Assembly (NCBI GenBank): GCA_016932015.1
Contig: JAFGDQ010000004.1
Location: forward strand, 1 to 64,000
Direction: 5' to 3'
Length of the DNA stretch: 64,000 nucleotides
DNA from: Spirochaetota bacterium
Lineage (GTDB): Bacteria; Spirochaetota; UBA4802; JAFGDQ01
Positions 27,871 through 37,916 of this stretch are shown here, piece by piece (the first letter of the stretch is position 1; every line of letters begins with the position of its first letter). The translations under genes and the position numbers were made by a program. The notes under the pieces are model-generated. The model worked only from the letters and a program-made list of their open reading frames with translations. It did no database searches and had not been told where the DNA came from.

Positions 27871-29244
27871 TTAAATTACACGCATTTTTTTCCATTTACC
27901 TCCAAGGAAACGGAGGAAAAATCCGAGCCCCAGACAAACAACATAGGCAGATGCTACAATCCATGTCGCAAGTATATTCATTTTGAATATAACTACAAGA
28001 AGAAAGGTCGGTATTATCAATACACACGGTGTGAGTAACATTATCATAAACATTACAAAACGTGTATCACCGGCACCTTTAATTGCAGATGAAAATACAA
28101 TATTCATGTTATCAAAGATGGAATAAACAGCAACAAATCTTAACAGGACAACAATTAAACCGTGAATTTCGGTAAATGATTCCGGATCTGTTTTAGTCGC
28201 AAAGGGTGAAATAAAAATATCTGGTATAACTACATATGCAAGAGCAATTGTAAATATATAGATAAAAGTCAGCTGGAATCCGGAATATGTGCTGTATTGC
28301 GCGAGTTCAGGTTTATTCTTTCCGAGAAACTGGCCTACAAGAACTGATATCGCTGTTCCTGCACCCATCATCGGCATAAAAACCAGCGAATTTATATTGA
28401 AAGCAATATTTGTTGCTGCAAGATTCTGGGTACCAAGACGTCCTACCAGTAAAATAAAAATTGAGAATCCGCCCATATCTACCATAAACTGAATACCTGC
28501 CGGCATGCCGTATTTAATGACTCTTAAAAAAAGCTTTTTCTCAAATTTCCAGGCCTTCAGAATATGGTATTTTAATCGATAGGATTTCGGTAATAAGAAT
28601 ATAACTGTTAGCATGAAAGATACGACAGTGCCCAGTAATGTCGCAATCCCTGCACCTTTAATTCCAAGCTCGGGAAAGCCCATCTTTCCGAAAATCAGAA
28701 GATAATCAAATATCAGGTTTATGACTGTTGATATAATATTAATCCATAGAACCGGCCATGGTTTTCCTCTGCCTGAAAAGAATCCGGATAACGCGGATGA
28801 GGCTATGCCGGGGAAACCTCCCATACACAGGATTTTAAAATATATGATCTCATGTTTGCGGACTGCAGGATCATGGCCTATAAAATTAAAAAGGGGCTCG
28901 GATACAGGAATAAGCAGAAAAATCAGAAGGCCGCCTGTTATTGATATGTAAAATCCCTGCCAGAGTACCGCGCCTACTCTCTCATTTTTGCCTGCACCGT
29001 AATACTGAGCAATAAAAACACTTACATATCCTGACAAACCGAGAAACAGACTCGTTATAGCAAAATTCAGCATTCCTGCAGGCATAGCTGCGGCTATTGT
29101 CTCTGTTGAATACCATGCAAGAAACATTCGGTCGACAAAATGCTGTATTGTCATAGTACCTGTACTTAAAATCAATGGAAACGCAATTAAAAGCACCTGT
29201 TTGTATCCGCCTTCAGCAGACCATCTTTTAAAAATTGAATTCAT
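27871..29244 (-). CDS. MATE-family efflux transporter
   Basis: The 457-aa protein has 12 predicted helices in two similar halves, as in NorM/DinF-like MATE exporters: FPLILSTGTMTIQHFVDR at the start of half one and VIKYGMPAGIQFMVDMGG at the start of half two. Family motifs such as GAGKNERVGAVLWQG and GQFLGKNKPE occur at equivalent places. MATE proteins use H+ or Na+ gradients to expel cationic drugs or metabolites. It is a lone gene, convergent with dodecin. Confidence 0.9.
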   Translation of the reverse strand: MNSIFKRWSAEGGYKQVLLIAFPLILSTGTMTIQHFVDRMFLAWYSTETIAAAMPAGMLNFAITSLFLGLSGYVSVFIAQYYGAGKNERVGAVLWQGFYISITGGLLIFLLIPVSEPLFNFIGHDPAVRKHEIIYFKILCMGGFPGIASSALSGFFSGRGKPWPVLWINIISTVINLIFDYLLIFGKMGFPELGIKGAGIATLLGTVVSFMLTVIFLLPKSYRLKYHILKAWKFEKKLFLRVIKYGMPAGIQFMVDMGGFSIFILLVGRLGTQNLAATNIAFNINSLVFMPMMGAGTAISVLVGQFLGKNKPELAQYSTYSGFQLTFIYIFTIALAYVVIPDIFISPFATKTDPESFTEIHGLIVVLLRFVAVYSIFDNMNIVFSSAIKGAGDTRFVMFMIMLLTPCVLIIPTFLLVVIFKMNILATWIVASAYVVCLGLGFFLRFLGGKWKKMRVI

Positions 29245-29342
29245 ATATAATTACTTCCGGTTATTTTCAAATAAACATACGTGTCTCTGAAGTATTGCCC
29301 AAAAAAATACAACCTAAAAACAGAATAAAAAAAATTATTCTT

Positions 29343-30029
29343 TTAAAATCCTAGCTTGAGCATACGGGAGTAATAAGTCCCGGATGTATAAAGAGCAGCA
29401 GCAGGGTTGTGCCCCATAAGTCTGTCTTTCGCGATAAGGACTGTGGAGAAAGCCTTACTGTATTTGAAAAACAATGAATCGTGTCCCACACAAAGTCCGA
29501 CTAGAACATTAAATTCTGTATTTTCTTCATTAAGAATATTTGCCTGGACAATCGGATTGCACATTGCCTCAAACTGGCCGATCCTTATTTTTTCTTCCTC
29601 TTTCAGACCTACAGTTTCCTTTGGCAGGCCACCGCATTTGCACATTACTGAAACAACATCAAAATTCTGAGCAGTAAGAATATCCGACAGTATTCGGGCT
29701 TCCGAATGAAGGCCGCCGCAAAATGCTATTCCCAGCTTCTTATAATTCATTTTATTCGCGAACTCACATACTTCCTGCACTCTCGGCTTAGAAGGATGCA
29801 TTGTGTAAGGCTTCTTATCCCGATTAATGTAGCATTCCCCTTCCTGAATAGATGCCATTCGCGCGAATTCCCTTATTTCAGGTTTTTCGTATTCTTTTAA
29901 TGAATATTCAATAACATCCTGATAATTTTTTGTAGGACAAAAATCCGGACCTTTGCCGTCATTGCCTGCTTCACAAATTCTTTCCTTTCGCAAACATAAT
30001 GCGCATTGAGGTTTTGACTTATTACTCAT
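29343..30029 (-). CDS. DUF1847 metal-binding protein
   Basis: The 228-aa protein begins with a cysteine-rich motif (CALCLRKERICEAG, then DFCPT) and has further Cys/His positions (CECYINRDK-like, CKCGGLPKE, LCVGHDSLF). This is the DUF1847 family, thought to bind zinc and found mainly in anaerobes; biochemical function is not established. The start ATG has GGAGG 8 nt upstream. It is transcribed alone toward the MATE gene, 98 bp away. Confidence 0.8.
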   Translation of the reverse strand: MSNKSKPQCALCLRKERICEAGNDGKGPDFCPTKNYQDVIEYSLKEYEKPEIREFARMASIQEGECYINRDKKPYTMHPSKPRVQEVCEFANKMNYKKLGIAFCGGLHSEARILSDILTAQNFDVVSVMCKCGGLPKETVGLKEEEKIRIGQFEAMCNPIVQANILNEENTEFNVLVGLCVGHDSLFFKYSKAFSTVLIAKDRLMGHNPAAALYTSGTYYSRMLKLGF

Positions 30030-30149
30030 ATAAATTCCTCCGTTTAAGTTTTTGATAATATTCCACCTGGAATAAGAGAATACAATGATAAAGAATACAA
30101 ATAAAATTCACTATTAAGATAATATTTTCAGTCTGTATAACTAAAAGCC

Positions 30150-31334
30150 TTATTTTATTACAAAAGAACTAAATACAAACATAAATAAACATATACATGC
30201 ACTGCTGAAAAAAACTGCATCCATTCCTGCAATGCTTAGTATTCCGCCCATCAGGAGAGGAGCAATGGTCTGACCCACCCTCAAAACCATACCGTTTACG
30301 GACATAAAAGTGGCCCGGTTTTCAACAGGTGCAAGACCCGCAAGAATACTCTGAACGCTCGGAAGGTTCATTCCCTGGGCAAACCCGAAAAACGCGGCAG
30401 GAATCAGGAATAAAGCTATTTCAGGCAGAACAGGAATCAGTACCAGCGCGGAAGCATGAAACAAAAACGAACTTCGCAGAAGGATCTTTTCAGAAAATAA
30501 TCCGGTCAGAATTTTCATTCTGGATGATGTAATTGCAGTAACTACTGATGTGCAGGAAAAGAGAAGTCCAATAATAAAAGGTGAGGCTTTGAATGTATTG
30601 CCCAGATATAATGGTAAAAAACTCATCCATGGCCCGTACAGAATTATAAAAGTAGCAATACTTACTGTAAACAGACCTATTACCTGGCTGTTCTTCATGC
30701 TTTTTATGCCGTTAACAAACTGTGTTGACATATTATCATGATTATTATGTTCAGGATTTTTCAGGATAAACAATATAACAAATGCAAAGGGAACAGCAAT
30801 CAGCGGAAGAATAAACGGAAAATACCAGCCGAAAGTGGCAAGCGCACCGCCAATCAGCGGATAAGATGCCGTACCGACACTCAGAAATCCCGCATTATAA
30901 CCCATTATCTCAGTACGTTCTTTTCCGGAATAAATGTCTCCGATTATTGTCACGCTCAGTGACATCAAGGCGGATGCGCCTACTCCCTGAAAAAATCTGA
31001 AAACAAGCAGAAGATGGAAATCTCTTATAAACAGACATGTTCCGCCCGCAATACCGAAAAGTATAAGCGAAGGCACAAGAACTTTCTTGCGTCCGTATCT
31101 GTCGGCAAGAAAGCCGAATACAGGCGTCAAAACTATCCCCGGCAGAGTAAAAACCGTAATAAGCATAGCAACAGCCTGTGAGGATATTTTTAGTTCTTTT
31201 ACCATCTTTGGAAAAGCAGGTGAAAGGCTGGCAACACCCATTACAGCTATAAGTGTAATTCCGAATATTATTTTAAGATTAGTATCAAAATTTTTCTTTG
31301 AAGGGCTCATTGTTTGAATTACTACTCCGGACAC
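30150..31334 (-). CDS. MFS transporter, DHA1/Bcr-like
   Basis: The 394-aa protein has 12 helices and the MFS loop motif GFLADRYGRKKVL between helices 2 and 3, followed by FRFFQGVGASALMSL in helix 4. This places it among proton-driven drug/metabolite exporters of the DHA1 group. The start is uncertain: the longest frame uses GTG at 31334, while an ATG at 31310 (MSPSKKN) has GGAG but at an unusually long 14 nt. The membrane part begins after either. Confidence 0.85.
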   Translation of the reverse strand: MSGVVIQTMSPSKKNFDTNLKIIFGITLIAVMGVASLSPAFPKMVKELKISSQAVAMLITVFTLPGIVLTPVFGFLADRYGRKKVLVPSLILFGIAGGTCLFIRDFHLLLVFRFFQGVGASALMSLSVTIIGDIYSGKERTEIMGYNAGFLSVGTASYPLIGGALATFGWYFPFILPLIAVPFAFVILFILKNPEHNNHDNMSTQFVNGIKSMKNSQVIGLFTVSIATFIILYGPWMSFLPLYLGNTFKASPFIIGLLFSCTSVVTAITSSRMKILTGLFSEKILLRSSFLFHASALVLIPVLPEIALFLIPAAFFGFAQGMNLPSVQSILAGLAPVENRATFMSVNGMVLRVGQTIAPLLMGGILSIAGMDAVFFSSACICLFMFVFSSFVIK

Positions 31335-31375
31335 GATTTAGATCTGACCGCAGGACGGAAGGATTACCTGATATT

Positions 31376-31747
31376 TCAGTCTCCTATAGCATATATAAGA
31401 AGGCCAATCAGTATTAATAAAACTCCTGCAGTCAACAGCATTAAGCCGATAGTGCGGTGAAACTTCTGTTCATTTTTATACTCATCAATCTGTCTGTTTT
31501 GTTCGTCTTTAGTTTTTTGGACAGGCTTGTTCAGCTTATTAAAAGCTATTCCCAGAAAAGGCCTTGGACCTGCGTAAATTAAAGCTCCTGGGATCATTAA
31601 AAAAATACCGCCAAATGAGAAGCTGTCTACAAGGTTTACCAGATTCTGCGGCCCTTTAAGATACCAGTAAAGAAGTACTATCACAGCCGATATTGCGTCA
31701 ATAATGACAACTTTCTTTATAAATCCCGAAAAGGTTTTAATATTCAT
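31376..31747 (-). CDS. Small membrane protein of unknown function
   Basis: The 123-aa protein has three predicted membrane helices (about residues 10-28, 42-62 and 98-120) and a polar cytoplasmic stretch between the second and third (KPVQKTKDEQNRQIDEYKN). The layout and the GGIFLMIPG segment recall small DUF3899-like proteins, but I cannot confirm that. It precedes the MFS gene by 41 bp on the same strand and may be co-transcribed. Confidence 0.55.
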   Translation of the reverse strand: MNIKTFSGFIKKVVIIDAISAVIVLLYWYLKGPQNLVNLVDSFSFGGIFLMIPGALIYAGPRPFLGIAFNKLNKPVQKTKDEQNRQIDEYKNEQKFHRTIGLMLLTAGVLLILIGLLIYAIGD

Positions 31748-32115
31748 ATTATTTTATGTAATTATTTATTTTTTGAAACAGATCAGCAATAATAAGTTAT
31801 ACTAATTACAGCTCTGTTATAATCCAGCTCTCTGTAATTAATTCAGTTACTAATTCTATAAAGACATAATAAAATATCAGCATAAAATCATGCATCTTCA
31901 TTACAAGCATTTTTTGTTTGATGTTTAGATAAGAAGTATTTTCATAATTTGAATTTTTATTCACTTTTAATATTTCGACTTGAAATTATATTATCTGATA
32001 TCAGTTATTATTAGACTTGTTGCAAAATTACATTTTCAGCAAGAAAAAATGTAAGGTGTTTGTGTATATATTAATATAAGAAAAAAATACTTAACAATGA
32101 TTATGGAGGATATTC
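31748..32115. other. Long AT-rich intergenic region with a hairpin
   Basis: This 368-bp region separates divergent genes and has no credible ORF. A hairpin with perfect 9-bp arms (TTACATTTT / AAAATGTAA, 32028-32054, 9-nt loop) lies about 60 bp before the next start codon and probably within its leader. No clear promoter could be picked. Confidence 0.5.
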
Positions 32116-32544
32116 ATGGCTACAGCAAAACTTAATCCTGTAATTATGTCAATAAGCGGACGATTCGGCAATTCCGTTTTCTACGTTAGCCGGCACAGAC
32201 AATGCGTACGCACTTATATTGTACCTCGAAATCCTGATACTCAGCTTCAAAGAGAAGTACGTAAAAGTTTTGCAGAAGCAGTAAAATCGTGGCAGCAGAT
32301 TTCTCCGGAAAAAAAATACGCTTACACAAGAAAAGCACGCGGCCTTGGTATGAGCGGGTACAATCTTTATATATCTGAATTCATGACCGGCAAAAATAAA
32401 GTACGGAAAAAGTATAAAACTTCAGGAACAGTCAGCATATTTCAGAAGAATATGACCTCTCCCCGCCATATCCACTCCGTTTCATTACCGTACATGCTCC
32501 TATGCGAAGCAAGTGAACAACATTCCGGCAAAGAATGCGGATGA
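32116..32544 (+). CDS. Small basic protein, family not named
   Basis: The 142-aa protein is rich in Arg/Lys and aromatic residues. Its conserved-looking core runs ISGRFGNSVFYVSR, RTYIVPRNPDT, AVKSWQQISPEKKYAYTRKA, MSGYNLYISEFM. I have the impression of similar short proteins in spirochaetes and Bacteroidetes with no known role. The W..IS.EKK..Y..KA stretch vaguely recalls the second helix of HMG boxes, so nucleic-acid binding is possible but speculative. It has an excellent GGAGGA site, and the last 30 residues are Ser/His-rich and probably disordered. Confidence 0.65.
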   Translation: MATAKLNPVIMSISGRFGNSVFYVSRHRQCVRTYIVPRNPDTQLQREVRKSFAEAVKSWQQISPEKKYAYTRKARGLGMSGYNLYISEFMTGKNKVRKKYKTSGTVSIFQKNMTSPRHIHSVSLPYMLLCEASEQHSGKECG

Positions 32545-32650
32545 AACGGTATATATTCAGATTCAACATCCAATATATAGCGTTTCTTTTACAGAAAATA
32601 TTATTTAATTTATATTCACCAGGTATAATATTAATGATACCGAAATACTA

Positions 32651-32679
32651 TTGACTGGTTTATTAAAATATTCTATTAT
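32651..32679 (+). promoter_or_regulatory. Promoter of the tandem SLC13 transporter genes
   Basis: TTGACT, a 17-nt spacer and TATTAT. Transcription would start near 32686, about 37 nt before the first ATG at 32723. Confidence 0.6.
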
Positions 32680-32722
32680 ATATTTTGTATTTTATTCTAA
32701 CTTTATTCCATGATACCTGATT

Positions 32723-34501
32723 ATGATCGGCATTGAAAATATTCTTATATTGTTAATTACTGTTTCCGCGGCATATTTATTCGTAACAGAAAAACTGAGG
32801 GTTGATCTCAGTGCTATGTGCGTACTGGGAGCACTGCTTGTTTTGCAGCTTATCAAACCTGAGCAGGCTCTGTATGGATTTGCCAGTTCAGCGACAGCAA
32901 CTGTTGCAGCGATGTTCGTTCTGAGTACAGGCCTTGTAAGAACAGGCCTTGTGGAATGGCTTGCAAGACGCCTTGATAAAATTGCAGGTAAAGGTGACAG
33001 GAAACTCATTATAGTACTCTGTATCACTGTTGCGTTATTATCCGCATTTATTATTAATACCGCAACAGTTGCAATCCTTATTCCTGTAGCAATAATTCTT
33101 GCGAAAAGCAGGAAAATAGCTCCTAGCCGTATATTGATTCCCCTTTCTTTTGCAAGTCAATTTGGAGGTGTCTGTACACTTATAGGAACATCAACCAATA
33201 TACTTGTTAATTCAATAGCTGTCAGTAACGGTATGGAAAGCTTTCAGCTTTTTGAATTTGCCCCTCTTGGAATAATTCTGGTAATAATCGGCGTACTTTA
33301 CCTGACTTTCTTTTCAAAAATCCTTATCCCCGCGCGGAAAAGTTCGGATGAACAGCTGGATAAATACCGTTTAGCCGGTTATCTTTCTGAGATGAAAGTA
33401 ACTTCAGACTGTCCTTTTATTGATAAACGATGGAAAGCCCTTAAATATAAAGATCTGAAAAACATTGATTTAATAAAGATTATCAGGGATAAAAAGGCGA
33501 CATGGAGAGCTTCAGCCACCAAGATCAGAGAGAATGACGTTTTACTTCTTCATGGTAATGTTAATGAACTTATAAAAATAAAAAACAATTATCATCTGGA
33601 TACGAAAGCTGATGCCGTTATCGAAGATAAAAATCTTCAGTCGGATAAGATAAAACTGATTGAAGCTCTTGTGCCTCCAAGTTCAGGACTGATAGGAAAA
33701 ACGCTTAGAGAAGCTGATTATATAAGACGCTTTGGAGGCATAGTTCTCGCTGTTCAGAGACGCGGCAATATACTGCGTGATCGCCTGGCTGATATTGAAT
33801 TCAGTGACGGAGATACTCTTTTACTTCAATGCGAAAAAGAATCAATTGCGCGAATAATGAAATCCAAGAACCTGATAGTTACCAATGAGCTGACAGATCT
33901 TTTTATCCGTAAAGATAAAGCATTAACAGCGCTCATTATTTTTATATTTATTATTTTCCTGGCAGCCTTAAATATACTCTCGATTCTTGTAGCTGCAATA
34001 ATCGGAGCTATAGCAATGGTTCTGACAAGATGCATTACAATAGAAGAAGCATATGAATCAATAGACTGGAAAATTCTATTTTTATTAGGAGGAATTCTGC
34101 CTCTTGGGTTAGCACTGCAGCAGACAGGAACAGCTTCCCTGCTTGCCGGCACAGTTATGAAGCCATTAATTGCAATGGGCCCCTATATTGTTCTTGCTTT
34201 TCTGTATGTTTTAACAGCTGCTTTAACCGAACTCATGTCAAACAATGCGTCAGCGGTTTTATTAGTCCCTATCGCAATTTCTGCTGCAGAAATTATGGGA
34301 ATAAGCGCAAAGCCGTTGCTTATTGCGATAACTTTTGCCGCTTCGACCAGTTTTGCGACACCTATTGGGTACCAGACCAATACTATGATTTATACACCAG
34401 GAGGTTATAAATTCTATGATTTTGCCCGGATAGGGATTCCCCTGAATTTATTATTCTGGATGGTTACAGTTTTTATTACACCATTATTATGGCCATTTTA
34501 A
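32723..34501 (+). CDS. SLC13/DASS transporter with two internal RCK_C (TrkA_C) domains, copy 1
   Basis: The 592-aa protein has a SLC13-type (divalent anion:Na+ symporter) membrane core split around a soluble insert. The N-half includes FIINTATVAILIPVAIILAK and GGVCTLIGTSTNI, the C-half LTELMSNNASAVLLVPI and FATPIGYQTNTMIY; SNNAS and the SxT motif are substrate/sodium-site features. Residues ~205-385 hold two RCK_C domains (SSGLIGKTLREADYIRRFG is the second). This is the SAC1/YfbS type, usually sulfate, dicarboxylate or other anion uptake. The paralogue follows 13 bp later. Confidence 0.88.
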   Translation: MIGIENILILLITVSAAYLFVTEKLRVDLSAMCVLGALLVLQLIKPEQALYGFASSATATVAAMFVLSTGLVRTGLVEWLARRLDKIAGKGDRKLIIVLCITVALLSAFIINTATVAILIPVAIILAKSRKIAPSRILIPLSFASQFGGVCTLIGTSTNILVNSIAVSNGMESFQLFEFAPLGIILVIIGVLYLTFFSKILIPARKSSDEQLDKYRLAGYLSEMKVTSDCPFIDKRWKALKYKDLKNIDLIKIIRDKKATWRASATKIRENDVLLLHGNVNELIKIKNNYHLDTKADAVIEDKNLQSDKIKLIEALVPPSSGLIGKTLREADYIRRFGGIVLAVQRRGNILRDRLADIEFSDGDTLLLQCEKESIARIMKSKNLIVTNELTDLFIRKDKALTALIIFIFIIFLAALNILSILVAAIIGAIAMVLTRCITIEEAYESIDWKILFLLGGILPLGLALQQTGTASLLAGTVMKPLIAMGPYIVLAFLYVLTAALTELMSNNASAVLLVPIAISAAEIMGISAKPLLIAITFAASTSFATPIGYQTNTMIYTPGGYKFYDFARIGIPLNLLFWMVTVFITPLLWPF

Positions 34502-34514
34502 ACGGAGACTATAG

Positions 34515-36311
34515 ATGACACTCGATATAATGCTGGTGCTTATTGTACTGGCAATTGCCATCTTTCTGTTTATCAGTAAATTTTTCAGAATAGATATAAT
34601 CGCTATTCTTGTAATGGTCACCCTGCCATGGCTAGGACTGATAAAGACTGAACAGATATTTGCCGGTTTTGCGAGTAATGCGGTCATCACGACCATTGCT
34701 GTAATGATACTGGCTTACGGGCTTGACAGGTCCGGTTTAATCAACAGAATAATCAAACCCATTGTTAAGACGTCCGGTTCAAATGAAAAACGTCTCATTG
34801 TTCTTATCTCAATAACATCAGGCATAGCATCAGCTTTTATGCCGAATATAGGAGCAGTTGCGCTTTTTCTGCCGGCAATGCTGAGAATAACAAAAACAAC
34901 TGATATTTCAGCGTCACATCTTTTAATGCCAATGGCATTTTCAACTCTTCTTGGCGGCACTTTGAGTATGGTTGGATCATCCCCTTTGCTTATACTTAAC
35001 GATTTATTAAAACACACAGGCCAGAAAGAATTCAGCCTTTTTACAGTTACTCCTGTAGGAGTCGCACTGTTAGCTGCCGGAGTTCTATATTTTTTCTTTT
35101 TGGGAAAATATATCCTGCCCGGTGCGACATCAATTAATAAAAAATCAACCGGCATGCAGCAACAATTGATTGAAACATGGAGTCTTCCGACAACCATTTT
35201 TCATTGCACAATACCTGCAAAAAGTCCGCTGATCAGCAAAACCCGTTCAATAATTAAAATGAGGACAAAATATAAGCTGAATCTTTTAGCTATTGCAGAA
35301 GGAAAAGACATCTTTTATGCTCCATGGAGGCACACTCCATTCGCTGCAGGGCAGACAATTGCATTACTTGGCAGAAAAGATGATTACGAGCAATTCGTAT
35401 CTGACTTTAAACTGACACATATAAAGAGCAGAAAAATATTTCAGCGTTTAAAAACACCTTCACAGGCAGGTTTTGCAGAATTAATCATTCCTGTCAAATC
35501 ACAGCTTGCGGGGAAAACCCTGAGACAGATTGAACTCAGAAAATCATACGGCGTGGAACCTGTAATTCTGTTAAGCGGCAGCAAAGAGGACCGCGGTGCC
35601 TTCTCAGATCAGATATTAAATGCGGGAAATACTATCATCGTTCACGGATTATGGGAACGAATAAAAGCTATGGCTGACAATATCAATTTCGTGCTTGTTA
35701 CTCCTGTTGAAACGAAAGCTGATCTTGATGAATCAAAAACACTGACTGCTGTTTCATGCTTTACAGGGGCCCTTATTCTGGTTCTCGCGGGATTCCCGAT
35801 TTCGCTTGGTTTTTTGACCGGGGCGCTTGCCATGATTTTGTTTAATGTTATACCCATTGATGAAGCATACAAAGCTATAGACTGGAAAACTGTCTTTCTG
35901 CTTTCCGGCTTGATTCCTCTCGGTATTGCTATGGATCAGACAGGAACAGCACATTACATAGCTACACATATGATGACTGTCCTTAACGGTGCTCATCCTG
36001 TTATTATCCTATCGGCTGTCGCATTACTTAGTTCTTTCTTTGCTCTTTTCATGTCAAATGTCACTGCAACTGTAATACTTGTACCATTTATGATGATGGT
36101 TGGAGATATGTCAGGAATAAATCCGCGTGCTCTCGCATTGCTTGTAGCTCTTTGCGCTTCCAATGCTTTTATGCTTCCCATTCATCAGGTTAACGCGCTT
36201 ATTATTTCTCCGGGAGGTTATGATAACCGCGATTTTTTAAAGGCTGGAAGTATAATGACTCTGATTTATATTATTATTTCCGTAACGTTTATTTATTTGT
36301 TCTATTTATGA
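34515..36311 (+). CDS. SLC13/DASS transporter with two internal RCK_C domains, copy 2
   Basis: The 598-aa protein is a diverged paralogue of its neighbour with the same layout: IASAFMPNIGAVALFLP and GGTLSMVGSSPLLIL in the first half, RCK_C domains at ~205-390 (KSQLAGKTLRQIELRKSYG), then FALFMSNVTATVILVP and AFMLPIHQVNALI. Substrate-site residues differ: SNNAS became SNVTA and the TPIGYQTN segment became LPIHQVNA. The two may carry different anions or form a heteromer. GGAG lies 8 nt before the ATG, and the 13-bp gap means co-transcription. Confidence 0.86.
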   Translation: MTLDIMLVLIVLAIAIFLFISKFFRIDIIAILVMVTLPWLGLIKTEQIFAGFASNAVITTIAVMILAYGLDRSGLINRIIKPIVKTSGSNEKRLIVLISITSGIASAFMPNIGAVALFLPAMLRITKTTDISASHLLMPMAFSTLLGGTLSMVGSSPLLILNDLLKHTGQKEFSLFTVTPVGVALLAAGVLYFFFLGKYILPGATSINKKSTGMQQQLIETWSLPTTIFHCTIPAKSPLISKTRSIIKMRTKYKLNLLAIAEGKDIFYAPWRHTPFAAGQTIALLGRKDDYEQFVSDFKLTHIKSRKIFQRLKTPSQAGFAELIIPVKSQLAGKTLRQIELRKSYGVEPVILLSGSKEDRGAFSDQILNAGNTIIVHGLWERIKAMADNINFVLVTPVETKADLDESKTLTAVSCFTGALILVLAGFPISLGFLTGALAMILFNVIPIDEAYKAIDWKTVFLLSGLIPLGIAMDQTGTAHYIATHMMTVLNGAHPVIILSAVALLSSFFALFMSNVTATVILVPFMMMVGDMSGINPRALALLVALCASNAFMLPIHQVNALIISPGGYDNRDFLKAGSIMTLIYIIISVTFIYLFYL

Positions 36312-36473
36312 CAGAAAATCAGTACATTTCATTATAACAATTATAAACAAATTTTAACAGATAATAGTAAATTCAGCGTTCCAGCTGACAGGCTCATGAA
36401 ACACTGGAAAAGCCCGCCGGTGCTACTGACAGGACCATTGATCATTCCGTAAACAATTATACTTACAGATATA

Positions 36474-37916
36474 TCACTCAACAAGAAAGCCTTTACTTAC
36501 AGCCATAAGATCACTTACCAGATCTTCATAATCAAGCTTCTTTTTTTTCTTATTCTCTCTATCGTTTATTTTGCTTGTTTGATAATCAAGTATTTCATTA
36601 GTAAACGGGAGATTCCCATGATTAAGATATCTGATGGCACCCCTGCTGTCCTTTATGCCCATAACTTTACAAGGGCTTGCTGAATTAGTGGCAAAAGGAT
36701 TATCAAGTACTCCGGTTTCAACAGCTTTGAGAATACCTGAAACCGCATCACCATCACCGAATTCAAGAACCTTATCTACAATAGCTCTGACCTCAAGTTC
36801 TGCCATTTTACACTCAAGATCAAGATCATTCTGATTCATCTCAATCTTCTGACCCTGAAGAAAATTTTCCATAGCCTTTACTGTTCTGAAAGTATATGCA
36901 GTGTCTTCTTTTTTTGGAATGCCTTTGGCTTCAGCTATAGTCCGTATATCATTTGACTGGGCATTGCAAACTTTTGCCATTAAAGTATTCATAAAAGAGA
37001 CCGCGAAAGCGGTACCCGGCTCAAGCGGATACTGTACCAGAGAGAAACTTACCGATAAGTATATATTTATATCTTTATATCCGTGAATTTTCAGATATTC
37101 ATCCGCGAGTTTGGTCAATACACGGCTTGTGGTAGCATCCTGAACAAGATCTCCATGCGTAGCAAAATGCAGACGCATATTTTTCACACCCTGTTCAGCC
37201 AGCGTAAAAAGCTGAACTATAATAGCTGCGACCTGCAGAGTTGGAGGAATTCCTGCACCGTAAAGCCCCTGGCAGGAAGCTAACATTGGAACACCGTGCT
37301 CCTCGTAATAACCGATCAGCCTCTTTCCATAGCGATGGGTGTTTAGTACTTTTTCAAGACTTACTTTGCTGTGATGATGCCAGAAATCCATCAGCGCGTC
37401 TGCTGGGCCGGAAGTATGTCCGCCTGCATATCCGATTTCATCGATAAGTCTTGTGTCCGCCGCACCGTATCTCATTGAAATCGGCAGATTAACAGCATCC
37501 ATAATTTTTCTGAAACCCTTTACGCCATGATTTACGACAGGCAGTCCGTTAAGTACTGATCTGCCTTTATCTTTGCTGTCTTTAATGCCTTTTTCCGCTG
37601 CTTCGTAATCGCTTTGCCTTGAATAGCTGTCAACCGATGTGCCGAGCAGATCAGCCTGTCCTTCCCTCTCAATACACTGAAGAAGCTCAATCTGACCCTC
37701 AATTGTAGCTACACCCATACCTGTAATAGCATATATCTCTCCATGCTCTTTCGCGTACTGCATCTTCTTTGCCCAGACCTTACCCGGAGGAAGGCTTTTA
37801 TGATAAGCTATTGCCTCATCAAGATCCACGTCCTGACCTGTAGGCCAGCCTGACAGAACTTCTTTTCGTTCTTTAAAAAATTCCTCTTCTGTAAGTTTTC
37901 TGTTTAACTTATCCAT
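36474..37916 (-). CDS. B12-dependent mutase large subunit, GlmE-like, with altered substrate site
   Basis: The 480-aa protein aligns end to end with glutamate mutase epsilon subunit (GlmE/MutE, methylaspartate mutase): WPTGQDVDLDEAIAYHK, GRSVLNGLPVVNHGVKG, then CKVMGIKDSRGAIRYLNHGN and DLMAVSKGFLVE. Compared with the Clostridium cochlearium enzyme from memory, R100 and R149 are kept at identical numbers, and the adenosyl-contact pair K326/E330 corresponds to R325/E329. Glutamate-binding positions are lost: R66 is G66, E171 is P171, Y177 is D177, Y181 is H181, K322 is S321. I infer a radical carbon-skeleton mutase for another acid. It overlaps the small-subunit gene by 8 bp; no MutL/GlmL chaperone gene lies between. 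Confidence 0.85.
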   Translation of the reverse strand: MDKLNRKLTEEEFFKERKEVLSGWPTGQDVDLDEAIAYHKSLPPGKVWAKKMQYAKEHGEIYAITGMGVATIEGQIELLQCIEREGQADLLGTSVDSYSRQSDYEAAEKGIKDSKDKGRSVLNGLPVVNHGVKGFRKIMDAVNLPISMRYGAADTRLIDEIGYAGGHTSGPADALMDFWHHHSKVSLEKVLNTHRYGKRLIGYYEEHGVPMLASCQGLYGAGIPPTLQVAAIIVQLFTLAEQGVKNMRLHFATHGDLVQDATTSRVLTKLADEYLKIHGYKDINIYLSVSFSLVQYPLEPGTAFAVSFMNTLMAKVCNAQSNDIRTIAEAKGIPKKEDTAYTFRTVKAMENFLQGQKIEMNQNDLDLECKMAELEVRAIVDKVLEFGDGDAVSGILKAVETGVLDNPFATNSASPCKVMGIKDSRGAIRYLNHGNLPFTNEILDYQTSKINDRENKKKKKLDYEDLVSDLMAVSKGFLVE

